From positions 1 to 5,389 of the forward strand of contig JBIOYC010000014.1 in assembly GCA_044869955.1 (NCBI GenBank): 5,389 bases of DNA, written 5' to 3'. Both the position numbers and the translations under genes were made by a program. The notes beneath the pieces are model-generated. The model was not told the origin of the DNA, searched no databases, and worked only from the letters and a program-made list of their open reading frames with translations. Below are positions 1 through 4,564 of this stretch, piece after piece (positions within the stretch are counted from its first letter, which is position 1; the number at the start of each line of letters is the position of its first letter). This stretch comes from CALMKX01 sp044869955. GTDB lineage: Bacteria; Acidobacteriota; Thermoanaerobaculia; Multivoradales; SZUA-115.

Positions 1-1
1 G

Positions 2-23
2 GGGCGGCCCCCAGTGGCCGCCC
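2..23. repeat. GC-rich hairpin downstream of the minus-strand operon
   Basis: An 8-base perfect inverted repeat (2-9 GGGCGGCC, 16-23 GGCCGCCC) encloses a 6-base loop. It is the outer of two consecutive hairpins that follow the stop codon of the last operon gene on the minus strand. No T-run follows it, so it is not a classical intrinsic terminator. It could help stop transcription or protect the 3' end of the mRNA. The window edge prevents seeing what lies beyond. Confidence 0.4.
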
Positions 24-31
24 GGGTGGGA

Positions 32-53
32 GGGCAGGCACGGGGGCCTGCCC
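32..53 (-). terminator. Hairpin 3' of the operon, possible terminator or dispersed repeat
   Basis: GGGCAGGC (32-39) pairs perfectly with GCCTGCCC (46-53) around a 6-base loop. Read on the minus strand, the element opens with GTAGGGGC (57 to 50), exactly four bases after the TGA at 64-62. The palindrome at 4536-4563 has the same opening and the same spacing from a stop codon. No U-tract is present, so termination would have to be of a non-canonical type. The shared motif also allows a REP-like intergenic repeat. Confidence 0.45.
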
Positions 54-61
54 CTACGGCC

Positions 62-706
62 TCACCCCACCCGCACGCAGCCCGACTCCGCCGCCAGCGC
101 CCGCAGGGTGGCGTGGGCCTCTTCGACCGAAACCAGCCCCGACGGCAGGTAGGCCACCAGCCAGGCTTCGCGGGTCTCCGGCCTCACCTTGACCCGGTGG
201 CTGTCGGTAATCGGCGTGCCGAAAGGGCCGGTGTCATCGGCCAGCAAGGGCTTGCCCTCGAGGTCGAGGGGACCCCGCATCGAGTCCAGCACCTCGCCCG
301 CGCGGCCGGCTCGCAACACCACCGGCTCGCCGAAGGTGCCGGCGGCCATCACGCAACTGGGCACCGCCAGCTCCACCGAAAGGGCGTTGTTCACGTCCAC
401 GAAGGGGTGCACCGCCGGCAGGTCTTCCCCCTTGAGGACCCGCCGCAGCAGGGCCTCGGAGGAAGGGCGATAGCGGGAGGGGTCGCAGCCGGCCTCCTTG
501 AACAGGCGGCGCAGGGCGGCCACCACCGGATCCTGGGCCAGGGTGTCGAGGGCGCGCGTCGCCCGGGTGGTCTCGGCCACCCGCCGGGCGAGGCCTTCGA
601 GGGCAGTGCCGGGCTCGCCGCTCTGGCCTAACCGCGCCCAGACGAGCTGCCAGCCGGGTAGCTCCAGCCGCGTTTCGGGGACGGCCGCGGGCTCGTCCAT
701 CGCCAT
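62..706 (-). CDS. B3/B4 tRNA-binding domain protein (PheT-like editing fold)
   Basis: This 214-residue protein resembles the free-standing B3/B4-domain family, related to the editing module of the phenylalanyl-tRNA synthetase beta chain. Family-typical stretches are RYRPSSEALLRRVLKGEDLP (about 79-97), HPFVDVNNALSVELAVPSCV (100-119), and a C-terminal run with HRVKVRPETREAWLVAYLPS (about 170-189). Stand-alone members are often suspected of acting on mischarged tRNA or free amino acids, but their substrates are mostly unknown, so no precise reaction is claimed. No membrane segment or signal peptide is visible, so it is probably cytoplasmic. The ATG at 706-704 shares its A with the TGA of the upstream ketoacyl synthase gene (TGATG), which implies translational coupling. 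A second ATG two codons later is an alternative start. It is the last gene of the operon and is followed by two hairpins. Confidence 0.85.
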   Translation of the reverse strand: MAMDEPAAVPETRLELPGWQLVWARLGQSGEPGTALEGLARRVAETTRATRALDTLAQDPVVAALRRLFKEAGCDPSRYRPSSEALLRRVLKGEDLPAVHPFVDVNNALSVELAVPSCVMAAGTFGEPVVLRAGRAGEVLDSMRGPLDLEGKPLLADDTGPFGTPITDSHRVKVRPETREAWLVAYLPSGLVSVEEAHATLRALAAESGCVRVG

Positions 707-1779
707 CACACCCGCATCAGGACCGAGCCCCAATGAAGTCCCGCCCCAAGGGCGGCAAAGGCCACCAGTGAGCCCTCCGGGGCGCGACCGAGCTGCTTCG
801 CCTCGTGGAAGCACAGGGGCAGGGTGGCCGAGGTGGTGTTGCCGTACTTCTGGATGTTGTTGTGGACCTTCTCGTCCGGCAGGCCCAGCTGCTTTTGGGC
901 CGCCTCGTTGATGCGCAGGTTGGCCTGGTGCATGACCAGCAGATCGAGGTCCGCCAGGGAGTAGCCCTGCTGAGCGAGCAGCTCGCGAGTGCACTGCGGC
1001 ATCCGCGTCACCGCGAGCTTGAACACCGCGCGGCCGTCCATCACCGGTACGGTCTCGCCCCTGGCGATCATCTCGGGCGTCACCCAGGGGCGGTGCCTCG
1101 AGCCGGCGCCGGGGACGTGCAGGATTTCGCACTCGTTGCCGTCGCCATAGAGCATGGCGCCGAGGATGCCCCGGCCCTCCTCCGCCGGCCGGGCTCGGAA
1201 GACCATCGCCCCGGCGCCGTCGCCGAACAGCACCAGGAGGTGGCGGAACTGTGAGTTCCAGACCAGCTCCTCGGCAGAAAGAGGCTCGGCCTCCGGATCG
1301 TAGAGCACCTTCCACGTCCGCTCGGAGAAGGGCATCAGGGCGGTGTGCACGTCGGCGCCCACCAGCAGCACGGTCTTCGCCACTCCGGAGCGCACCAGGG
1401 CATCGACCAGCTGCAGCCCGTAGGCGAAGCCGGCGCATTGCTGGCGGATGTCCAGGGCCGGCAGGGGCCGAATCCCCAGCCGCTGCTGGATCAGGGTGCC
1501 GGCGCCCGGGAAGTAGTAGTCGGGGGTCATCGTGGCGCAGACGATGTAGTCGACCTCGGCGGCGTCGATTCCGGCATTCTCGAGGGCCGCGCGCGCTGCC
1601 TGGGCGCCCAGGTCCGCCGAGCCGGTGCCCGGTTCGACATAGTGGCGAGTGGCGACGCCGCTCCTCTCGCGGATCCACTCATCGCTGGTCTCGACAATGC
1701 GCGAGAGCATCTCGTTGGTTACCTCGATCGGCGGCACAGCGATCCCGGTGCCGGCCAGAACCGCGCGGAGAGCAGCCAT
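706..1779 (-). CDS. Beta-ketoacyl-ACP synthase III (FabH-like)
   Basis: This 357-residue thiolase-fold enzyme should condense an acyl-CoA or acyl thioester with malonyl-ACP, or a related pair, by decarboxylative Claisen condensation. The catalytic triad of the FabH family is intact: Cys115 in DIRQQCAGFAYGL, His284 in MHQANLR and Asn314 in GNTTSATLP. The FGDGAGA turn (185-191) and the C-terminal GAGLHWGS motif are also present. It is longer than classical FabH (about 317 residues). The extra length lies mostly between Cys115 and the FGDGAGA turn, roughly residues 149-182. The family includes both housekeeping initiators of fatty acid synthesis and specialised enzymes for secondary lipids or acyl transfer, so the fabH symbol is withheld. 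The ATG is preceded by a strong AAGGAGG (1791-1785) five bases upstream, which abuts the stop of the GWxTD gene. The next gene overlaps its stop by one base. Confidence 0.93.
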   Translation of the reverse strand: MAALRAVLAGTGIAVPPIEVTNEMLSRIVETSDEWIRERSGVATRHYVEPGTGSADLGAQAARAALENAGIDAAEVDYIVCATMTPDYYFPGAGTLIQQRLGIRPLPALDIRQQCAGFAYGLQLVDALVRSGVAKTVLLVGADVHTALMPFSERTWKVLYDPEAEPLSAEELVWNSQFRHLLVLFGDGAGAMVFRARPAEEGRGILGAMLYGDGNECEILHVPGAGSRHRPWVTPEMIARGETVPVMDGRAVFKLAVTRMPQCTRELLAQQGYSLADLDLLVMHQANLRINEAAQKQLGLPDEKVHNNIQKYGNTTSATLPLCFHEAKQLGRAPEGSLVAFAALGAGLHWGSVLMRV

Positions 1780-1784
1780 GAAGG

Positions 1785-1791
1785 CCTCCTT
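1785..1791 (-). promoter_or_regulatory. Strong Shine-Dalgarno of the ketoacyl synthase gene
   Basis: The minus strand reads AAGGAGG five bases before the ATG at 1779. It starts at the last base of the upstream gene's TGA (1793-1791). Ribosomes finishing the GWxTD gene therefore terminate on this site, which favours reinitiation on the synthase gene and fixes its start. Confidence 0.85.
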
Positions 1792-2378
1792 CAGAAGGGG
1801 GGGCGACCGACCCGCGGTCGGGGGGGCCGCCGATTCGGGGTGTAGAAGGTGGTCAGATCCTGACGCCGGATGAAGCGGTAGGTGCGGTCCGGGCGCTTGC
1901 CGTCGAGCCCCTTGCCGACCTTGGTGTCGTACTCCCAGATCAGGATCGGTGGATCGTCGGGATGGTCGGAGACGTCGAAGCGTTCCTTGCCAGGCTCGCC
2001 GTAGAGCACGAAGACGATCCCCCGGTCGGTCCGCCGCCCCGGCAGCCCGGCCTCGGCGAAGCGCCGGTCGGCCTCGGCCACCCGCTCGTCGAAGCGCTCG
2101 CGCAGGGCGTTTCGGGCATAGGCGGGGTCAGGGTCCCGCTGCTTCCAGAACTGCTCGATGAAGGCTCGCGCCTGCTCGTCCGAGGACAACCGCTGGTAGC
2201 CCTGGATCTCCTCCCGAGTCGCGATCTCGGCGATCGGCCCCACCAGCCACAGGGCCAGGTCCGGCGACAGCAGCGGGTTCATCAGCTCCTCGACGGACTG
2301 GGGCTTCACGCCCACGGCCCCGGCGCCAAGAGCGAGCGCAGCGAGGAGGAGCGTCGAGGCCGAGCGGAGCACTCTCAC
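1791..2378 (-). CDS. Exported GWxTD-domain protein
   Basis: This 195-residue protein has an N-terminal signal peptide (positive MRVLR, then a hydrophobic core to about residue 23) without an obvious lipobox cysteine, so export by the Sec route into the envelope is likely. The body matches the GWxTD domain family known from Acidobacteriota, Bacteroidota and relatives. It has the characteristic acidic/aromatic block FIEQFWKQRDPDP (73-85) and then the name-giving region GRRTDRGIVFVLYGEP (114-129). Here the motif is GRRTD, with Trp replaced by Arg. The domain's molecular function is unknown and none is asserted. The C-terminus is rich in Pro and Arg (PNRRPPRPRV). A GTG start at 2378 is chosen because AGGGAGG lies eight bases upstream and it gives a complete signal peptide; another GTG two codons later is possible. 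The gene starts 13 bases after folE and runs directly into the ribosome binding site of the ketoacyl synthase gene. Confidence 0.85.
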   Translation of the reverse strand: MRVLRSASTLLLAALALGAGAVGVKPQSVEELMNPLLSPDLALWLVGPIAEIATREEIQGYQRLSSDEQARAFIEQFWKQRDPDPAYARNALRERFDERVAEADRRFAEAGLPGRRTDRGIVFVLYGEPGKERFDVSDHPDDPPILIWEYDTKVGKGLDGKRPDRTYRFIRRQDLTTFYTPNRRPPRPRVGRPPF

Positions 2379-2391
2379 GGCGACGGCCTCC

Positions 2392-3027
2392 CTACTTGCG
2401 CTGGAGCAGGTCGAGGAACTCCTGGCGTACCGGCCGATTCAGGAACGAGCCGCGAATCGCTGAAGTCACGGTAACCGCCCCCGCCTTCTTGACGCCTCGC
2501 ATCTCGACGCAGAGATGGCGAGCCTCGATCACCACCATGGCACCCAGGGGCGCGAGCTCCTCCTCGAGGAAGGTCACCACCTGCTCGGTCAACCGCTCCT
2601 GGAGCTGCGGCCGCTTGGCGTAGAACTCGAGGATGCGAGGCAGCTTGGACAGGCCGACGATCTTCTCCCGCGGGATGTAGGCGATGTGTGCGTGCCCGTA
2701 GAAGGGCACGAGGTGGTGAGCGCACAGGGAGTAGAAGGGGATCTCCTTCTCCATCACCATGCCGCTGTAGGTCTCGTCGTTGGGAAAGGTGGTGACCTTC
2801 GGGCGAGAACCCTCGCGCAGCCCATGGAACATCTCCAGGTAGAGCTTGGCCACCCGGAGGTCGGTCTCTTGCAGGTTGGGGTCGTGGAGGTCGAGGCCGA
2901 GCTCGGTCAGGATGCCCCGCACGTGGGCGGCGATGCGCTCGACGCGAGGACCCTCGTCGGGGTCAGCTCGCACGTCGGCGACCGCATGGAGAGGCGCCTC
3001 ATGGGGAAGGGATCCGGGGTTCCGCAT
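2392..3027 (-). CDS. folE: GTP cyclohydrolase I
   Basis: FolE converts GTP to 7,8-dihydroneopterin triphosphate plus formate, the first step of tetrahydrofolate synthesis and also an entry to queuosine-type and biopterin pathways. It works as a cytoplasmic decameric zinc enzyme. The 211-residue length is normal. Zinc ligands Cys102 and His105 (SLCAHHLVPFYGHA) and Cys173 (EARHLCVEMRGVKK) are present. Also present are His104, Lys128 in GLSKLPRI, the Gln143-Glu144 GTP-binding pair in RPQLQERLTEQ, His171 and Arg177. Each sits eight positions before its E. coli equivalent, as expected for a slightly shorter N-terminus. The usual Glu in CEHH is Ala103, a tolerated variation in the family. The ATG at 3027 lacks a clear Shine-Dalgarno, and an in-frame stop lies a few codons upstream, so translation may begin from a very short leader. 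It is the first gene of the four-gene operon and is divergent from the methyltransferase. Confidence 0.97.
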   Translation of the reverse strand: MRNPGSLPHEAPLHAVADVRADPDEGPRVERIAAHVRGILTELGLDLHDPNLQETDLRVAKLYLEMFHGLREGSRPKVTTFPNDETYSGMVMEKEIPFYSLCAHHLVPFYGHAHIAYIPREKIVGLSKLPRILEFYAKRPQLQERLTEQVVTFLEEELAPLGAMVVIEARHLCVEMRGVKKAGAVTVTSAIRGSFLNRPVRQEFLDLLQRK

Positions 3028-3069
3028 CGCAAGGGAGGCTCATGTTACCCTACAATCCACTCCTCCAAG
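3028..3069. promoter_or_regulatory. Divergent promoter region, folE and methyltransferase
   Basis: These 42 bases must serve two divergent genes and are locally AT-richer than their surroundings. TACAAT (3051-3056) on the plus strand resembles a -10 box and would give a leader of only a few bases before the ATG at 3070. On the minus strand TAACAT (3047-3042) is a possible -10 for folE. Neither has a convincing -35 box. The AAGGGAGG at 3031-3038 is too far from 3070 to be the Shine-Dalgarno of the methyltransferase. The promoters must extend into the opposing coding regions. Confidence 0.4.
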
Positions 3070-4269
3070 ATGCCGGTCTCCCCTGCCGTCGCCGACCCGC
3101 GGGTCTATGAGCTCCTCGGGGAGCTACCCGCTTCGCTCTTTCCGCCCGAGCTGGTGGCGGGCGTGCTCTTCGTGGAGCGGTACGGCGCCGAGTGGGCCCT
3201 GGATCTCGCCCATCGGCTCGATCTCACCACTCTCTTGCGCAGGGGAGCGACGGTGTCCGAGATCCTCGCCGACCGGGGCTGGCTGCCAGGCTTCGGTACG
3301 GCCCTCGGCTGGGTGCTTTCCGGTCTCGCCACGAGCGGCCTCATTGCCCGAGTGGACGGCCAGCCTGACTCCCGCTGGCTCCTGCGCAGCGAGCTACCGG
3401 CCGCGGACCTCGCCGGCCGCCGGGCCGAGGGCCTCGCCCTCGAGCCCGCGCTCGCCAGTACTTTCGACCTGCTCGACGCGGCCGGGCGTGCCTACCCGGC
3501 GGCGGCCATCAACGAGAAGGCTGGCGAAGAAGCCCTGCTGGGCCCCGCGGGAGTGGCGCTCTGGGCGGGCTACTTCAGCAACGCCAACCCTCTGTACGCT
3601 TTCAACAACTCGATCGCGGCGCTTGCCGCGGCCCACCGCCTGCCGACAGAAGGGTCTCGCTCCGTGCTCGAAGTGGGAGCCGGCGGCGGCAGCGCCGCCG
3701 AGGCGCTGCTCGCGGCCCTAGCCGGACAGGGCACGACCGGCCGGCTCAGCCGCTACGCGGTCACCGAGCCCTCGCCGTTCTTTCGCCGCCGCAGCCAGCG
3801 CGCCCTGACCGCCGCGTGGCCCGGTCTGCCTCTGAGCTTCGCCGACCTCGACATCGATCGGCCATGGAGAGAGCAGGGCGTCGAGCCTGCCAGCGTCGAC
3901 CTGGTCTTTGGCGTCAACGTCTTCCATGTCGCGAAGGATCTGGCGGCGACGCTGGTCCAGGCTCGGGAAAGCCTGGTGCCGGGCGGCTGGCTGGTGATCG
4001 GGGAGTGCTTGCGCCCCTTCCCGGGGCAGCACCTCACGGCAGAGATGGCCTTTCAGCTGCTCCCGGGCTTCACGGACGTCCGCCTCGACCTGGAGCTGCG
4101 GCCTCATCCCGGCTTCCTGACGGCGGAGACCTGGTGCGCCGCACTCCAGGCGGTCGGTTTCGTCGAAGTGACCGTGGTGCCCGACCTCGCGCAGATCCGC
4201 GAGGTCTTCCCGGCCTTCACCACCGGGGCCGTGTGCGGCCGCCGGCCGGACGAGCCCCACCCCATATAA
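3070..4269 (+). CDS. Class I SAM-dependent methyltransferase with N-terminal helical domain
   Basis: This 399-residue protein has an N-terminal helical, winged-helix-like part (about 20-110, with LLRRGATVSEILADRGWLP typical of the dimerisation/substrate domain of O- and C-methyltransferases). A Rossmann-type SAM domain follows. Motif I is VLEVGAGGG (199-207). The acidic DLDIDRPW stretch follows later, then VFGVNVFHVAKD (279-290) and LVPGGWLVIGE (302-312), which match the motif IV and V regions of Methyltransf_12/PKS-type methyltransferases. The substrate cannot be read from sequence; a small molecule or polyketide/lipid-like acceptor is the usual role for this architecture. The ATG at 3070 is chosen because upstream in-frame sequence overlaps folE antisense and no GTG start intervenes. 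It has no Shine-Dalgarno, so leaderless or short-leader translation is possible. The selenoprotein gene follows after 22 bases on the same strand. Confidence 0.85.
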   Translation: MPVSPAVADPRVYELLGELPASLFPPELVAGVLFVERYGAEWALDLAHRLDLTTLLRRGATVSEILADRGWLPGFGTALGWVLSGLATSGLIARVDGQPDSRWLLRSELPAADLAGRRAEGLALEPALASTFDLLDAAGRAYPAAAINEKAGEEALLGPAGVALWAGYFSNANPLYAFNNSIAALAAAHRLPTEGSRSVLEVGAGGGSAAEALLAALAGQGTTGRLSRYAVTEPSPFFRRRSQRALTAAWPGLPLSFADLDIDRPWREQGVEPASVDLVFGVNVFHVAKDLAATLVQARESLVPGGWLVIGECLRPFPGQHLTAEMAFQLLPGFTDVRLDLELRPHPGFLTAETWCAALQAVGFVEVTVVPDLAQIREVFPAFTTGAVCGRRPDEPHPI

Positions 4270-4270
4270 T
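4265..4270 (+). promoter_or_regulatory. Perfect -10-like TATAAT overlapping the methyltransferase stop
   Basis: TATAAT spans the TAA stop of the methyltransferase, 21 bases before the selenoprotein ATG. This spacing would place a transcription start just ahead of the Shine-Dalgarno. No -35 box is seen 16-18 bases upstream (the sequence there is CCGGCC-like), so this may be chance. Read-through from the methyltransferase is the simpler alternative. Confidence 0.3.
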
Positions 4271-4280
4271 CGCCTCCGTC

Positions 4281-4287
4281 AAGGAGG
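4281..4287 (+). promoter_or_regulatory. Strong Shine-Dalgarno of the selenoprotein gene
   Basis: AAGGAGG lies four bases before the ATG at 4292. A consensus ribosome binding site here is independent support that the short, TGA-interrupted frame beginning at 4292 is a translated gene and not chance similarity. Confidence 0.85.
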
Positions 4288-4291
4288 ACCC

Positions 4292-4531
4292 ATGGCCGAG
4301 AAGATCACGATCGAATACTGCGTGGTTTGAAACTACTACCCCCGTGCCGCCGGTCTGGCGGACAAGCTCCAGCAACAATTCGGCATCGAGGCGCAGTTGA
4401 TCAAGGGCTCGAAGGGCGCTTTCGAAGTGAAGGTCGACGGTGATCTGATCTTCTCGAAGAACGAGGTCCACCGCTTCCCGGATCCGGGAGAGGTGGAGGC
4501 CATCCTGGCCCCCAGGCTGTCGGCCGCGTGA
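4292..4531 (+). CDS. SelW-like (Rdx family) selenoprotein with in-frame TGA as selenocysteine
   Basis: If the TGA at 4328-4330 is read as selenocysteine, the frame encodes 79 residues ending at TGA 4529-4531. The N-terminus is a beta strand followed by a redox motif, EYCVVUNYYPRA, with Cys10 and Sec13 forming CxxU, the hallmark of the SelT/SelW/SelH (Rdx) family. Downstream the fold continues without a break: ADKLQQQFGIEAQLIKGSKG, then FEVKVDGDLIFSK (about 44-56), HRFPDPGEVEAIL. The GxFEVxxDGxLIFSK block and the final FPxxxE helix are typical of SelW and its prokaryotic relatives, and the length is normal. Such proteins are thioredoxin-like oxidoreductases of the cytoplasm; their partners in bacteria are not established. 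A strong Shine-Dalgarno precedes the ATG, and a SECIS-like hairpin follows the TGA. The selA, selB, selC and selD genes are not in this window and must be elsewhere in the genome. The gene may be co-transcribed with the methyltransferase. The alternatives are a pseudogene with a nonsense mutation, or a TGA-for-Cys substitution; both are made unlikely by the exact position of the TGA. Confidence 0.9.
4328..4330 (+). other. Selenocysteine codon (recoded TGA), residue 13
   Basis: The only in-frame TGA between the start and the final stop falls exactly where the second redox-active Cys or Sec of the Rdx family CxxC/CxxU motif is expected. It directly precedes the conserved Asn-Tyr. A random nonsense mutation would be unlikely to hit this one codon and leave the rest of the frame intact. 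Confidence 0.88.
4344..4363 (+). promoter_or_regulatory. Putative bacterial SECIS element
   Basis: CCGCC (4347-4351) pairs with GGCGG (4357-4361) around the five-base loop GGTCT. Two further pairs (G4344-C4363, T4345-A4362) extend it across a bulged G4346. The loop starts 21 bases after the TGA and its first two bases are G. Known bacterial SECIS elements have a short stem just 3' of the UGA and a small apical loop with a G in its first two positions, which SelB recognises. Being inside the coding region, it also encodes residues 18-24. Confidence 0.7.
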
Positions 4532-4535
4532 CACG

Positions 4536-4563
4536 GTAGGGGCGCAGCATGCTGCGCCCCTAC
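4536..4563. repeat. Perfect 28-base palindrome between convergent genes
   Basis: The half-site GTAGGGGCGCAGCA is followed immediately by its exact reverse complement, ending in GCCCCTAC. It starts four bases after the selenoprotein stop, and on the minus strand one base after the stop of the convergent gene. RNA from either strand would form a very stable hairpin (12 pairs with a CATG loop). It could be a bidirectional terminator, though no T-run follows on either side. It shares GTAGGGGC with the hairpin at 32-57, so a dispersed REP-like repeat is also plausible. Confidence 0.8.
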
Positions 4564-4564
4564 T

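Noticed and set aside
62..1678. Long minus-strand frame extending the B3/B4 protein to 538 residues
   Set aside because: The upstream part is an out-of-frame shadow of the ketoacyl synthase gene: low-complexity, rich in Arg, Gly and Pro. The TGATG junction gives a natural start at 706.
2515..3069. Open plus-strand frame continuing upstream of the methyltransferase start across folE
   Set aside because: It runs antisense through folE, whose motifs and zinc ligands are unmistakable. The methyltransferase-like sequence only begins at the ATG at 3070.
3042..3110. Short plus-strand frame of 22 codons starting at ATG 3042 behind AAGGGAGG
   Set aside because: The Shine-Dalgarno-like sequence is only three bases from the ATG, the peptide resembles nothing, and it overlaps the methyltransferase start. 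A leader peptide is possible but unsupported.
4328..4330. TGA read as a true stop or a nonsense mutation
   Set aside because: The codon sits exactly at the Rdx-family redox position, the frame and conserved blocks continue after it, and a SECIS-like hairpin follows.
3816..4400. Plus-strand 194-codon frame across the methyltransferase end and selenoprotein start
   Set aside because: It is an Arg/Gly/Pro-rich shadow frame in high-GC sequence. It conflicts with both motif-supported genes.
4217..4534. Minus-strand 105-codon frame opposite the selenoprotein
   Set aside because: It is the reverse-strand shadow of the selenoprotein gene. It has no ribosome binding site or recognisable motif, whereas the plus strand has a strong Shine-Dalgarno and family blocks.
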